A DNA stretch of 64,000 nt from Streptomyces sp. CB02400 (GCF_001905725.1 NZ_LIWB01000005.1:62001-126000); one strand, 5' to 3'; counted from the first letter of the stretch, positions 1-9,057 are shown. Numbers and translations are program-made. The notes: generated from the sequence alone by a model not told the origin.

Positions 1-582
1 CGGATGGGCGGTCAGTCCGGTCTTACGGACGCGTTCCTCGCGGCGATGGCCGGGATGCTGGGGCTGGTGGCCGCGCTGTTCATCGTGGCGTCGGTGCTGC
101 GGCTGCACGGCGAGGAGACCTCGGGGCGGGCCGAACCGGTCCTCGCGGGGGCCGTCGGACGGCTGCGGTGGGCGGCCGGGCACCTGGCGGTGGCGTTCGG
201 CGGGGCGGCGCTGCTGATGCTGCTCGCGGGGGCGGGCCTCGCGCTCGGCCACGGTGAGCGGGCGGGCGCGGTCCTGGGGGCGTGTCTGGTGCAGGTTCCG
301 GCGGTGTGGGTGATCGGCGGGGTCGCGGTCCTGCTGTACGGGCTGGCGCCCCGGGCGGCGACGGCGGCGTGGGGCGTGGCCGGTGCGGTGCTGCTGATCG
401 GCTGGGTCGGCCCGGCACTGGACGTACCGCGGGCGGTGCTGGACCTGTCGCCCTTCGGTCATCTGCCGAAGCTGCCGGGCGGGGGCATGGAGTGGTCCCC
501 GGTGCTGATCCTCACGGCGCTCGCGGCGGGGCTGGTGGCGGCGGGGCTGGCCGGGCTGCGGCGCAGGGACATGACGGCGTGA
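1..582 (+). CDS. ABC transporter permease, C-terminal part (5' end outside window)
   Basis: The reading frame is open from the first base, so the gene begins before the window and about 193 residues remain. The protein is very hydrophobic, with about five membrane segments separated by short Arg-rich loops, and ends in a cytoplasmic RRRD-type tail. This looks like the second half of the long two-block permeases of Streptomyces multidrug or polyketide-antibiotic ABC exporters. That reading rests on composition and on a loop of the type HGEETSGRAEPVLAG, which is familiar from that family. The ATP-binding partner should lie just upstream, outside the window. The gene converges on the Uma2 gene, leaving only 8 nt between the two stop codons. 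Confidence 0.72.
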   Translation, partial: RMGGQSGLTDAFLAAMAGMLGLVAALFIVASVLRLHGEETSGRAEPVLAGAVGRLRWAAGHLAVAFGGAALLMLLAGAGLALGHGERAGAVLGACLVQVPAVWVIGGVAVLLYGLAPRAATAAWGVAGAVLLIGWVGPALDVPRAVLDLSPFGHLPKLPGGGMEWSPVLILTALAAGLVAAGLAGLRRRDMTA

Positions 583-590
583 CGGAACCG

Positions 591-1187
591 TCAGTCGACG
601 TACCGCTTGAGTTCCTCGGTGTCGAGTTCGATACCGAGGGGCGCCGGCAGAGAGAGCTTGTGACCGAAGGACTTCTTGACGGTGCTCTGGTAGCCGTCGG
701 TCGGGGACGGGTCGCTGAAGAGCGTGACGGAGCAGTCGTCGCGATCGATCAGCAGGTAGTACGGGATGCCCGCGTCGGCGTAACCTGCGGGCTTCTCCTC
801 ACGGTCCCGACGGTGGGTGTCCGAGTCGTAGGACGTGACCTCGACCGTCATGATCACGCCTTGTGTTTCGGCCCAGTCCCCCTTCCCGGCGAACGTACCG
901 CGAGGCGCAAGCACGGCGTCCGGGAGAGCACGACCCTTGCGGTACTTCTCGACCTTCAGCCCCAGCTCCCCGCCTCCGTACAGCCACAGGCCGCTGCCCG
1001 CCAGAAGGAAGCACTCCTGCAGCCACCGGATGACCTCGCTGTGATTGCCGTCCGTCATGCCCTTGATCCCGACTCGTCCGTTGATGAACTCCAACCTGAC
1101 GGCGTCGAACCTCTTGGCCACGTGGGCGGCGAGCTCCTCGAACTCCTCCACGGACATCTGAGCCATGTGCTGCGTCATGACCGTCAT
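591..1187 (-). CDS. Uma2 family (DUF820) endonuclease-fold protein
   Basis: This 198-residue protein has the layout of the Uma2/DUF820 family, a restriction-endonuclease-like (PD-(D/E)XK) fold common in actinobacteria and cyanobacteria. Visible marks are an N-terminal MSVEEFEELA segment, the strand LEFINGRVGIKG, a PDAVLAPRG segment carrying the first acidic residue, and VEVTSYDSDTHRRDREEK, where the E-V-T-S followed by D and a Lys form the probable active site, followed by YADAGIPYYLLID. The biological role of the family is not established. The start is well supported by a GGAGG ribosome site 6 nt upstream of ATG. It appears to be a single-gene unit. Confidence 0.85.
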   Translation of the reverse strand: MTVMTQHMAQMSVEEFEELAAHVAKRFDAVRLEFINGRVGIKGMTDGNHSEVIRWLQECFLLAGSGLWLYGGGELGLKVEKYRKGRALPDAVLAPRGTFAGKGDWAETQGVIMTVEVTSYDSDTHRRDREEKPAGYADAGIPYYLLIDRDDCSVTLFSDPSPTDGYQSTVKKSFGHKLSLPAPLGIELDTEELKRYVD

Positions 1188-1276
1188 GGTGCCCTCCTTC
1201 GCAGGCGCTCACCAGCCTGCCGGACCACGGACGGGCGCCCGGGCGGATCGGTGACGTGGATCACCCGAACGGGTGA

Positions 1277-2500
1277 TCACCCCACGTCCACGGCCAGCCC
1301 TTCGAGCCCTCTGATCACGAAGTTCGGCTTCCGCCGCGGCTCCGCCGCCAGCCGCAGCCCCGGCGCCTTCTCCAGCAGCGCCGTCATCGACGCCGCCAGC
1401 TCGATACGGGCCAGCGGTGCGCCGATGCAGTAGTGGATGCCGGCGCTGAAGGAGATGTGCGGGTTGTCGCGGCGGGTGAGGTCGAGGCGGGACGGGTCGG
1501 TGAAGACCGCCGGGTCGTGGTTGGCGGAGCCGAAGAGCATCGCGATCTCCGCGCCCCTCGGGATCACCTGCCCGTCGATCTCGATCTCGTCGAGGACCCA
1601 GCGTTCGAAGAGCTGGAGCGGGGTGTCGTAGCGCATCAGCTCCTCGACGGCGGAGGGGACGAGGGAGTGGTCCGCGCGCAGGGCGGCGAGCTGGTCCGGG
1701 TTGCGGAACAGGGCCCACCAGCCGTTGACCGTGGAGTTCACGGTGGCCTCGTGGCCCGCGTTCAGCAGCAGGACGCAGGTGGAGATCATCTCCTGCTCGG
1801 TGAGCCGGTCGTCGTCCTCGTCGTGGGCGGCGATCAGGCCCGAGATCAGGTCGTCGCCGGGGTTCTCGCGGCGCTCGGCGATCAGGCCGCGCAGGTAGTC
1901 GGAGAACTCGACCGACGCCCGGACCGCCTTCGTCGCCGTCTCCTCCGGCGGGTTCAGCTCGTACATTCCGCAGATCTCCGCCGACCAGGGGCGCAGCGGC
2001 GCCCGGTCGGACTCCGGGATGCCCAGCATCTCGGCGATCACCGCGACCGGCAGCGGCTCGGCGACGTCCTTGAGCAGGTCGCCGCCGCCCGCCTCGACCA
2101 GCGCGGACACCAGGTCCTCCGCGAGCCGCGTGACGTACGGCTTGAGGCGCTCCACCGTGCGCGGGGTGAACGCCTTCGACACCAGGCGGCGGATGCGGGT
2201 GTGGTCCGGCGGTTCGAGGTCGAGCATGCCGTGGTCGTTGAGGGTGTGGAACGGTTCGTGCTCCGGCGGCGGGGCGGTGCGGCCGAACTCCTCGTGGGTG
2301 AAGCGGTGCTGGTACGTCCGTCCCAGGCGCCGGTCGCGCAGCAGTGCCGAGACGTCCGCGTGGTGCGCGACCAGCCACTGGTCCGTCGGCTCGAACCAGT
2401 GCACCCGCCCGCGTTCGCGCAGCTCGGCGTAGGCGGGGTACGGGTCGGCGACGAACGCGGGGTCCCACGGGTCGAACGCGAGGTCGTCAAGGGCTGCCAT
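1277..2500 (-). CDS. cytochrome P450 monooxygenase
   Basis: A 407-residue class I (soluble bacterial) P450 of the length usual for Streptomyces CYP105/CYP107-like enzymes. The I-helix oxygen-binding motif is AGHEAT (residues 248-253), the ExxR of the K helix is E287-R290, and the heme loop is FSAGIHYCIG (351-360) with the axial Cys358. The second position of the loop is Ser instead of the usual Gly. An open frame extends upstream to 2734, but the family-like N-terminus (MAALDDLAFDPWDPAF) starts at 2500. No ferredoxin or biosynthetic genes are adjacent, so the substrate cannot be guessed; electron partners must be encoded elsewhere. Confidence 0.92.
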   Translation of the reverse strand: MAALDDLAFDPWDPAFVADPYPAYAELRERGRVHWFEPTDQWLVAHHADVSALLRDRRLGRTYQHRFTHEEFGRTAPPPEHEPFHTLNDHGMLDLEPPDHTRIRRLVSKAFTPRTVERLKPYVTRLAEDLVSALVEAGGGDLLKDVAEPLPVAVIAEMLGIPESDRAPLRPWSAEICGMYELNPPEETATKAVRASVEFSDYLRGLIAERRENPGDDLISGLIAAHDEDDDRLTEQEMISTCVLLLNAGHEATVNSTVNGWWALFRNPDQLAALRADHSLVPSAVEELMRYDTPLQLFERWVLDEIEIDGQVIPRGAEIAMLFGSANHDPAVFTDPSRLDLTRRDNPHISFSAGIHYCIGAPLARIELAASMTALLEKAPGLRLAAEPRRKPNFVIRGLEGLAVDVG

Positions 2501-2693
2501 GAACGGACGATAAGTCCTCGGCCAGGCCTGTGCCCAGACGCCCGGGCGGGACGCGTACGGCACAGCCGCACCGAGGTCCGATGCCCGCGGTGCCACGGGA
2601 TGTGATCGACGAGCCGGCCCAGCGGGTCGGCCCGTGCCCGGGGGTCTCCTCGTACTGATGGTCCTCACGGTGTCCCGGTCACCATTGTGCGGC

Positions 2694-3935
2694 TCAGCGA
2701 CGCAACGCCTCCGCCGGCTGGATCCGTGCTGCACGCCACGCGGGATAGAGCCCCGCGATGACGCCCGTCGCCAGTCCGATGGCAGGTGCCGCTGCTGCCG
2801 TCACCGGATGGATCACTGGTGTCCAGTTGCGGAACATGGCGACGATCACCACGGTCAAGACCCCCAAGGACGTACCGACGAGACCTCCCAGCGCACCGAG
2901 CGCGCCGGATTCCGCGAGGAACTGCACGGTGATGTGGCGTCCGCGCGCGCCCAAGGCCCGGCGCAGGCCGATCTCCCCAGTGCGTTCCAGGACGGCCACC
3001 AAGGTGGTGTTGGCGATGCCCACGGCACCGATCACAAGGCAGATGGCCGCCAGGAGGAGGAACAGCTGGTTCAAGTCGTCACCGACCTGCCCCCGCAGCG
3101 TCTTGGGGTCCGGCGGTGGGACGGCTTTGAAGTACTCGGGATGATCGGGGCGCAGCGCCGTCGCAGCCTCTTCTGCGATCTGGGGAGCCGCGCCGAGGCT
3201 GGTCGTGATCAGCATCTTCCCGCCGCCGGCCTCCGGCCGGCCCCAGATTCGTTCCGCTGTGGTACGCGGTACAACGACCGACAGCAACAGGTCGGCCTTC
3301 CGGTCCGTGTCGGCCACGACACCGGTGACGGTGAACGGCTGGCTGCCGATGAAGATCGCCGGGTGGGTCTCCAGAGTGGTGATGCCTAGCCGATCGGCGA
3401 CTCCCGCGCCGATGACAGCTACCGGCGCCGCCAGTTCCGAGGCATAGGCGTCATAGACCCTTCCCTCGGCCAAGCGAGTACCCGCCGCGGCGAACACTCC
3501 GGGGGAGGCGGCCACGACATCGATGGAGTTCTGGGCACCGTCGCTGCCGGCGATGGCGGAGGAGCGTACAAGCTCGCCCGGCGCCAGCCTCACCGGCCAG
3601 TACACTCCCGCGTGCTCGACACCGTTCAGCCGCTCGATGCGCGCGTCAGCGTCCGCAGGAAAGGCAAGCCCGGCGAACTCGTCCTGTTCATGGGCTATGT
3701 CTTCGACGGTCACCTCAGTCGCGCTCAAGGCGTTGAACCGGGTATCGATCTGCGACGAGGTAGTGGCCGTCAGTCCGAGGACCGCGACGAACGTGCCCAC
3801 ACCGAGGACCGTGCCGAGGGCAGTCAGCGCGGAGCGCCCCGGACGCTGAAGCATTCCGGCGAGGGATTCGGAGAGCACGTCACGCCAGGCGAACACGGAA
3901 GGCTTGATACAGCCCGTACGTCGCACGCGCCTCAC
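2694..3935 (-). CDS. MacB/FtsX-type ABC transporter permease
   Basis: A 413-residue membrane protein with one N-terminal membrane segment (about residues 28-55), a large extracytoplasmic domain, and three C-terminal membrane segments that carry the FtsX signature (about 270-400, including VIGAVGIANTTLVAVLERTGEIGLRRALGARGRH-type features). This is the non-canonical permease of MacB-type efflux or mechanotransmission ABC systems. Its start overlaps the end of the ATPase gene by 4 nt (ATGA), and the adaptor gene overlaps that one in turn, so three genes form one translationally coupled operon running leftward. Substrate is unknown. Confidence 0.9.
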   Translation of the reverse strand: MRRVRRTGCIKPSVFAWRDVLSESLAGMLQRPGRSALTALGTVLGVGTFVAVLGLTATTSSQIDTRFNALSATEVTVEDIAHEQDEFAGLAFPADADARIERLNGVEHAGVYWPVRLAPGELVRSSAIAGSDGAQNSIDVVAASPGVFAAAGTRLAEGRVYDAYASELAAPVAVIGAGVADRLGITTLETHPAIFIGSQPFTVTGVVADTDRKADLLLSVVVPRTTAERIWGRPEAGGGKMLITTSLGAAPQIAEEAATALRPDHPEYFKAVPPPDPKTLRGQVGDDLNQLFLLLAAICLVIGAVGIANTTLVAVLERTGEIGLRRALGARGRHITVQFLAESGALGALGGLVGTSLGVLTVVIVAMFRNWTPVIHPVTAAAAPAIGLATGVIAGLYPAWRAARIQPAEALRR

Positions 3936-4660
3936 CTCGCCACCTCAGACATCTCTGTGTCCGACACGCTCAGTACGCCGTCCCTGATCGTCACCGTACG
4001 CCTGGCACGGGCGGCGACCAGGGGATCATGAGTAATCACCAGAACCGTCATGCCATCCGCGTGCAGCTCCTCCAGCAGGGCCAGCACCGAGTCGGCATTC
4101 GCCGTGTCGAGGTTTCCGGTCGGTTCATCGCACAGCAGCAAGGAGGGCTGAGTCACCAGTGCCCGTGCAATGGCCACCCGCTGCCGCTCACCGCCGGAGA
4201 GCCGTGTCGGAAGAGCCTCGATTCGATGGCCTAGTCCCACCTGTTCCAGGGCCTCGCGGGCTCGGGCCGTCCGCTCCCGACGGGGGAAACCGCTGTAGAC
4301 CAGGGCCAGCTTGACGTTTTCCAACGTGCTGCGCTGCGGCAGCAGGTGGAAGGTCTGGAACACAAACCCGATGCGCAGGCCACGCAGCGCGGTGCGGTCG
4401 GCATCCCGGAGCGTGCCGGTGTCGACACCATCCAGTAGATACATCCCGCTGGTGGGCGTGTCCAGCAGACCGGCGATGTTGAGGAATGTGGACTTCCCCG
4501 ATCCCGACGGGCCCACGACAGCGACGAACTCACCGCGTTCGACGGTCAGGTCACAGGGCCTGAGGGCCGCCACGGGGGGCGGCCCCGGGTAGGTCAGTCC
4601 GATTCCGCGGAACTCGATGACCGGATCGGCCGCCGCCCTCTCGGCGACAGTTCCCGTCAT
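3932..4660 (-). CDS. MacB/LolD-type ABC transporter ATP-binding protein
   Basis: A 242-residue ABC ATPase of the MJ0796/LolD class that pairs with FtsX-type permeases. Walker A is GPSGSGKST (about residues 50-58), the signature is LSGGERQRVAIARAL (about 158-172), and Walker B with the catalytic Glu is LLLCDEPTGNLD (about 178-189), followed by the H-loop VITHDP. It is coupled by 4-nt overlaps both to the upstream adaptor gene and to the downstream permease gene. It would power the extracytoplasmic permease rather than carry substrate through the membrane, as established for MacB relatives. Confidence 0.95.
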   Translation of the reverse strand: MTGTVAERAAADPVIEFRGIGLTYPGPPPVAALRPCDLTVERGEFVAVVGPSGSGKSTFLNIAGLLDTPTSGMYLLDGVDTGTLRDADRTALRGLRIGFVFQTFHLLPQRSTLENVKLALVYSGFPRRERTARAREALEQVGLGHRIEALPTRLSGGERQRVAIARALVTQPSLLLCDEPTGNLDTANADSVLALLEELHADGMTVLVITHDPLVAARARRTVTIRDGVLSVSDTEMSEVAR

Positions 4661-6156
4661 GAGGACGTCCTCTCACGAGACACTCCCGTGATCACCTGAT
4701 CACCCTCGGCGAGCGAGCCGCCCGCACCCGGCGTAACGGCCACGAAACCGTCTCCTGCCGTGCCCGTCCGTATCTCTATACGACGCCGGTCACCATTTGT
4801 ACCGACCACGGTCACGGTGGTCCGTCCGTCCGCTCCGGAACTGATCGCGGTGATCGGTACGACTAGCGCCTTGTCGTCCGTCGACGCCGCGATGACAGTG
4901 ACGCGTACATCCTGGCCCGTCAGGTCGGCCTTCAACGGCTCGTCAGGGGTGACCTCCACGCGCCAGCCCACCGCTCCCAAGCCGCCCTGTGCGGTCCCGT
5001 CCTTTGCGCCCTGCCCTTCTTCCTCCGACGAGGCAGACGTCAGACGCGTGTCGGAGACGAAGGTGACCTTGCCCTTTGCGGACCTTCCGGTCACCTCCGA
5101 GTAGATCTCGGCCGAGCGTCCGGGATGTATGAGGTCCTTCTGATACTCGGGAACGTACGCCTGCACGACGAGTCTCCCTGCGGACAGCGTCATTGCAGTG
5201 CTGGCCGCCTCACCACCGACCTTTGCGGCCACCGAGTTCACCCGAGCCGGGAAGCTCTTCAGGAACACCACCTCGGCGACAGGCAGCATCGGTCCCGCGG
5301 CGGCCTCGGCGGCAGCGAGTTCCTTCCGCGCGGCTGCCAGGTCCTCCCGCGCGCGGCGCACGGCTTTCCGTGAACTGCCACTGTCGTCGCCGGCTGTCTC
5401 CACGGCGGACGACTCGGCCCCTGGTCCCGGCTCCGGTGTCGTCGCCGACGCGTCCTCAGCGTCCTCCAGAGCACGCTCGGCGGCAATGACCCGACTTCGG
5501 GCGTCCGCGACCGGGTCACCTTCACCGTCATTCGCGGGCAAGGGGTCGTAACCCACGGATTCGTAGAAGAACGTGAGCGCAGTCTTCGTTCCGGGACCGA
5601 AGTAGCCCGCCGCGTCGGGCGCGGTCTCGTGGCCGAGTTCCTCCAAGGCATCCTGCAATTGCCGCACGTCGTCGCCTGTGGTTCCCGGACGCAGGTCACG
5701 GTAGGCGGGTAGGTCACCCTCCAAGGTGAACACAGGTCGGCCGACCACCTCCATCAGGACCTGTCCGGCCTTCACTGCGTCCCCGGCCCGCACCGGAATC
5801 TTGGTGATCACCGGTCGCTCAGCGCCTCCCCCTGCGGGCGCTTGGGGAATCACTTCGACCGTCTGGTCCGCCACCACATCACCACGGGTGATGACCGATG
5901 ACCTGAGCACCCGGCGTTCCACGGGTGCGGTCAGCACGTCCGACGGGGGCGCCGCGGCTTCTGCGGCCAACTGCGCGGGGGACTTCACCAACAGTGTCGC
6001 CCCCAGCCCTCCCAGAGTCATGAGGGCGGCACCCACGGCAACGACGACCACCCACCGGCGCCTGCTGGCCACCCCGCTGGATGTCGGTTCGGGTCCTGTC
6101 GGCTCTGAAGCGTTCAGCTGATCCCCATCTACCGCGATATCCGTCTCCTGAGCCAT
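4657..6156 (-). CDS. MacA/HlyD-type membrane fusion protein with peptidoglycan-binding domain
   Basis: A 499-residue adaptor for the ABC pair that follows. After a short cytoplasmic part there is one membrane anchor (about residues 33-57, RRRWVVVVAVGAALMTL), a lipoyl/barrel-sandwich region (about 75-135), a PG_binding_1 module (around PGTTGDDVRQLQDALEELG and YFGPGTKTALTFFY), a helical Ala/Glu-rich hairpin (about 215-300), and a beta-barrel C-terminus. Actinobacterial adaptors of this type span the cell wall rather than an outer membrane, which fits the peptidoglycan-binding insert. ATG at 6156 is chosen because GAAGGA lies 6 nt upstream; a longer frame runs to 6510 but crosses the lipoprotein gene. 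Confidence 0.88.
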   Translation of the reverse strand: MAQETDIAVDGDQLNASEPTGPEPTSSGVASRRRWVVVVAVGAALMTLGGLGATLLVKSPAQLAAEAAAPPSDVLTAPVERRVLRSSVITRGDVVADQTVEVIPQAPAGGGAERPVITKIPVRAGDAVKAGQVLMEVVGRPVFTLEGDLPAYRDLRPGTTGDDVRQLQDALEELGHETAPDAAGYFGPGTKTALTFFYESVGYDPLPANDGEGDPVADARSRVIAAERALEDAEDASATTPEPGPGAESSAVETAGDDSGSSRKAVRRAREDLAAARKELAAAEAAAGPMLPVAEVVFLKSFPARVNSVAAKVGGEAASTAMTLSAGRLVVQAYVPEYQKDLIHPGRSAEIYSEVTGRSAKGKVTFVSDTRLTSASSEEEGQGAKDGTAQGGLGAVGWRVEVTPDEPLKADLTGQDVRVTVIAASTDDKALVVPITAISSGADGRTTVTVVGTNGDRRRIEIRTGTAGDGFVAVTPGAGGSLAEGDQVITGVSRERTSS

Positions 6157-6190
6157 CGCCGTCCTTCGTCGCATCACTGGTGCACTCGGG

Positions 6191-6653
6191 TCAGCCGCCG
6201 ACAATGTCGCTGTCCGCGTCCGCGGAGCACTCTCCTGTGGCAGTCCGGAACCCGGCCGATTTGTACTTCGCTTCCTCGTCACCCACTGGCTCGACGTTCC
6301 CCGTCTTCGGATCGAGGTCTGGATGCTCAGGGAAGCCGTTCCCGCGTACGCAGGAACTGAGCTTCTCCGCTTCGGCCACGAAGTCGGCCGGAGCCAACGT
6401 GCCGCCGGGAAGCAGGTTCGCGCACTTCGCCTGGGCAATACTCCGGAGGCCGGCCTCGTTCTCGTCCTTGCGTGTGCGGGGCGGTCCGCCGTCGCGTTCC
6501 TCCAGAACAACGCCGTTCTCGGGGCAGCGGTAGTAGGCCGGCGTTCGGGGAAGAGGGCTTCTCCTCCTTCGCCTCAGGGGCACCGCCGCCGGGACAGCCG
6601 GTGGCGAGCAACGCCACCGCCACGTATCCGAACGTGACCGATTGAACGGGCAT
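6191..6653 (-). pseudogene. frameshifted small lipoprotein of the MacAB-like operon
   Basis: Two adjacent frames together make one sensible protein. The first frame starts at 6653 with a lipoprotein signal (MPVQSVTFGYVAVALLATGC) and continues through PGGGAPEAKEEKPSS. The other frame, from about 6563 downward, encodes TPAYYRCPENGVVLEER and then a Cys-containing domain with SSCVRGNGFPEHPDLDP, reminiscent of the small lipoproteins that accompany such ABC exporters (a Cys..GxPxFPDPD-type motif). Removing one T from the run CCCTCTTCCCCG near 6549-6560 restores a single frame reading KPSPRTPAYYRC. Either the gene is broken or the base is a sequencing error. It is the first gene of the exporter operon. 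An in-frame GTG slightly upstream is a possible alternative start. Confidence 0.68.
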
Positions 6654-6891
6654 GAGGACTCCGATGAGAACCAAGGAGGTAGCAGGCACAGGAACTCGGC
6701 CCGTCGGGTGTTCCGCTGGAGAGAGCCGACCGTGAGTCAGCCGCAACGTTCCGGCCGGAGCGTCCGATTTTAAGCCGCCGAAATGTGCTCGTCCACCGCC
6801 ACTTGTGAGCCGTGGACAGCCAGCCTCGACTGTGATCAAATCATGTCCCTGTCACGAGATACTCGCAACTAGTCAGATGTAGGGGTGGGAG

Positions 6892-7320
6892 ATGAACGGC
6901 AATCAGCGCATGAGACGCGTCTCGTCGCTCGCGGTGGCAGCGATCGCGGTCGGTGGGTTCACGCTGGGCGTAGCGACACCGGCGGCTGCGGCAACCCACA
7001 ACAACGGCACATTGGAGTCGAGTGAGTTCGGCCTCTACTACAACTCAAGTCTAGGCGGATGCGTCTTTGACCTCGGGGCGGCGGAGAACGACTTCGCCGA
7101 CTTCCGCTTCAAGGACCCGTCTTCCGTCAACTGCAGCGGCGAGGGACAGTCGACGAACGACAACACTGCGTCGTACCGGAACAGGGCCAGCTACACCTGG
7201 TACGTCTGGACCGATCACTTCCAGGAGGGCACTCGGGGATCGCTCCCTGGCGGCTACTCCGGTAACGCCTCATCCACGTTCAAGAACGAGATCTCCTCGG
7301 CCTCGTGGTACATCTTCTGA
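6892..7320 (+). CDS. secreted protein, resembles peptidase inhibitor I36 family
   Basis: A 142-residue exported protein. The N-terminus has Arg residues, a hydrophobic core (about residues 10-26) and a signal-peptidase site after TPAAAA. The mature part (about 108 residues) is rich in Asn, Ser, Tyr and Phe with two Cys residues, in GGCVFDLG and SVNCSGEG, that could form a disulfide. This pattern, with GLYYNSSLGG and an aromatic tail WYIF, resembles the small beta-gamma-crystallin-like peptidase inhibitor I36 proteins of streptomycetes, but the match is by eye only. The stop lies inside the start of the next gene, so the two are probably co-transcribed. Confidence 0.7.
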   Translation: MNGNQRMRRVSSLAVAAIAVGGFTLGVATPAAAATHNNGTLESSEFGLYYNSSLGGCVFDLGAAENDFADFRFKDPSSVNCSGEGQSTNDNTASYRNRASYTWYVWTDHFQEGTRGSLPGGYSGNASSTFKNEISSASWYIF

Positions 7321-8258
7321 ACCGATGCCGCATGGTCGCCGTCGGCGCCGTCCTAGCCCTGGCGGGCTGCTCTGCCACTGGCTCCGACGGCGCCGACGGG
7401 AGCACCGAACCACGTGTCGATGCCACCCCGACGATGCTCAAAACCGCAGGTGTCAGCTTTCCGTTGGACGCCTACGAGGCTACTCCCGAACAGCACAATA
7501 CGCTCACTCGGGCGCAAGGCGTCCTCACCAGCCAATGCATGGCACGGTTCGGTTTCACCTACCAGGCCCCAGAGCAACCAACGCCATCCGCAAGCAAGTC
7601 GAACGCCCGCATATTCGGTCTGGTGGACCTGGACACTGCCGCCCAGTACGGATACCTCAACCCTGAGATGGCGAACACGCCGGCAGAAGCACCCGCGACG
7701 GAGGCGTTGTCCAGGGCAGAGCAGCTGGCTCTCAGCGGCGAGGAAGACCTGGACCCTGCCGACCTTCCTTCGAACCTGGAGGAGGCGGAAAGGACCAGCG
7801 GAAGCGATCTGCGGTTCAACGGGAAGCAGGTACCCATGGGCGGATGCGTCCGTGAATCCTTCCTCAAGCTCTACGCACGCAAGGCGAACGAGGTCGACAT
7901 CCTCTTCGTGTTCAACCTCAAGAGCGAGGCCGAGTCGAAGGCGCGTGAGGACTCCCGGGTTCGAGCGGCCGACAAACGCTGGTCGACGTGCATGGCGAAG
8001 GCGGGATACACGGTCACCGACCCCATGAAGGCGGCCGAACAGATGGGCATCGCTGGGCCCGAGCTGTCCAGTCCCAGGGCAGTAACCGCCGCCAAGGCAG
8101 ACGTGCGCTGCAAGCAGCAGGTCAACCTGGTAGGAGTGCGCTACACGGTGACGAAGGCCTATCAGCAACAGCTGATCGAGGAACACGCGGAGACACTCGC
8201 CCTCGTCAGGGAGCAGTTGAAGAGCAGACTGTTGCTGGCTGCCTCGTTGACGAACTGA
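7305..8258 (+). CDS. lipoprotein of unknown function with repeated CMA(R/K) motif
   Basis: A 317-residue protein starting with a lipoprotein signal peptide (RCRMVAVGAVLALAGC), so the mature protein is probably anchored outside the membrane through the Cys of LAGC. Two later segments, SQCMARFGFTY and STCMAKAGYTV, look like related units, each with a Cys followed by a small amphipathic stretch, and a further Cys pair occurs at GGCVRES and VRCKQQ. The C-terminal third is helical and Gln/Glu-rich. The first ATG at 7305 overlaps the preceding secreted-protein gene by 16 nt; ATG 7332 is an alternative. No function is recognised. Confidence 0.75.
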   Translation: MVHLLNRCRMVAVGAVLALAGCSATGSDGADGSTEPRVDATPTMLKTAGVSFPLDAYEATPEQHNTLTRAQGVLTSQCMARFGFTYQAPEQPTPSASKSNARIFGLVDLDTAAQYGYLNPEMANTPAEAPATEALSRAEQLALSGEEDLDPADLPSNLEEAERTSGSDLRFNGKQVPMGGCVRESFLKLYARKANEVDILFVFNLKSEAESKAREDSRVRAADKRWSTCMAKAGYTVTDPMKAAEQMGIAGPELSSPRAVTAAKADVRCKQQVNLVGVRYTVTKAYQQQLIEEHAETLALVREQLKSRLLLAASLTN

Positions 8259-8602
8259 GTGGCGTCCCTCTTGCTCACGATGCCCCTAGTCGGGAGCCAG
8301 CACCTTTGAGAAGTCTCGAGGTGAGCGATTCGCCTGTCGAGTACCGGATGCGACGACTTGTCGGCTTGTGGTGGTGACGGGTCCTGGAAGCAGTGCAGGC
8401 ACGGCTATCGGTGACCATGTGGGTGTCGAATCCGTATGAGCACCGAGCGAGTCCATGCCTGCCCGCCCGTCTTCCCGCATGCCGTCCTGCCTGGAACAAC
8501 TGGGGAACGTTTCCGGCCTCGTCACACGGAAACCGCCACTGAACCGCGGACGTAAATGAATGAAGTGCCCGATCCACAAGCGCGTCGCGGGATCCGTCAC
8601 CC
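8259..8602. other. intergenic stretch without a supported gene
   Basis: About 340 nt between the lipoprotein gene and the transposase relics. Open frames here have neither family resemblance nor a ribosome site, and the codon bias is poor. Being next to two transposase fragments, it may be eroded insertion-sequence DNA, but nothing in it is recognisable. Confidence 0.4.
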
Positions 8603-8791
8603 GTGGACGACCCGCTGACCGGCCTCATCCGCCCGCCGCACCCCACAACCATCCTCCTCGGCCTGGCCGCAGTGGACGGTGACGCCCTGGACAGGGCCAT
8701 CGACCGCTTTCTCCAGGAATGCAACAGCCCACCCACGCGCCGACAAGCGATCGCCATCGACGGCAAGACGCTCCGAGGCTCCCGCATCAAG
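8603..8791 (+). pseudogene. ISAs1-family transposase fragment
   Basis: About 63 codons read as a piece of an ISAs1-type DDE transposase: HPTTILLGLAAVDGDAL, then DRAIDRFLQ and the hallmark AIAIDGKTLRGSR, which contains the first catalytic Asp. The frame remains open beyond, but the protein no longer resembles a transposase after residue 64. The rest of the enzyme, with the other two catalytic acids and the inverted repeats, is missing. A relic, not a functional element. Confidence 0.75.
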
Positions 8792-8854
8792 AACCAGCCG
8801 GCACGCGCACCGGCACCAGGTCACCCGTCGGCCGCCAGCAACGGCCCGGATTGG

Positions 8855-8962
8855 GAAGTCGCCGACCAGCTCCTTCTTCTTGGTTTCCACGCTGATCACC
8901 GGCTGGCCGGCGTCCCGGTGATCGCGTGCCTGCTCGTTGAGGTAGCGGAACTGCCTGGACTC
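8855..8962 (-). pseudogene. ISAzo13-family transposase fragment
   Basis: On the opposite strand to the ISAs1 piece, about 36 codons read ESRQFRYLNEQA followed by DAGQPVISVETKKKELVGDF. This is the strongly conserved block around the first catalytic Asp/Glu region of ISAzo13-type transposases, usually written as a PVISVDTKKKELVG motif, here with Glu in place of the Asp. The flanking sequence does not match and no terminal repeats were seen. It shows that at least two different insertion sequences have landed and decayed here. Confidence 0.65.
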
Positions 8963-9057
8963 AACCGGTTGTTGCAACACCTTGATGATCAGCAGGCCCT
9001 TAGGCGCCGTACCTTCTCGCCAAGACCTGCTCCCATGTGTGGGGGTGGCGCCCCTCT

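Noticed and set aside
282..1433. 383-codon plus-strand frame covering the permease end and Uma2 gene
   Set aside because: It is the antisense or out-of-frame shadow of two better-supported genes; composition is Gly/Arg-rich and nothing in it resembles a protein family.
8275..8790. 171-codon minus-strand frame near the transposase relics
   Set aside because: The sequence does not resemble a protein, overlaps a real ISAs1 fragment on the other strand and lacks a ribosome site.
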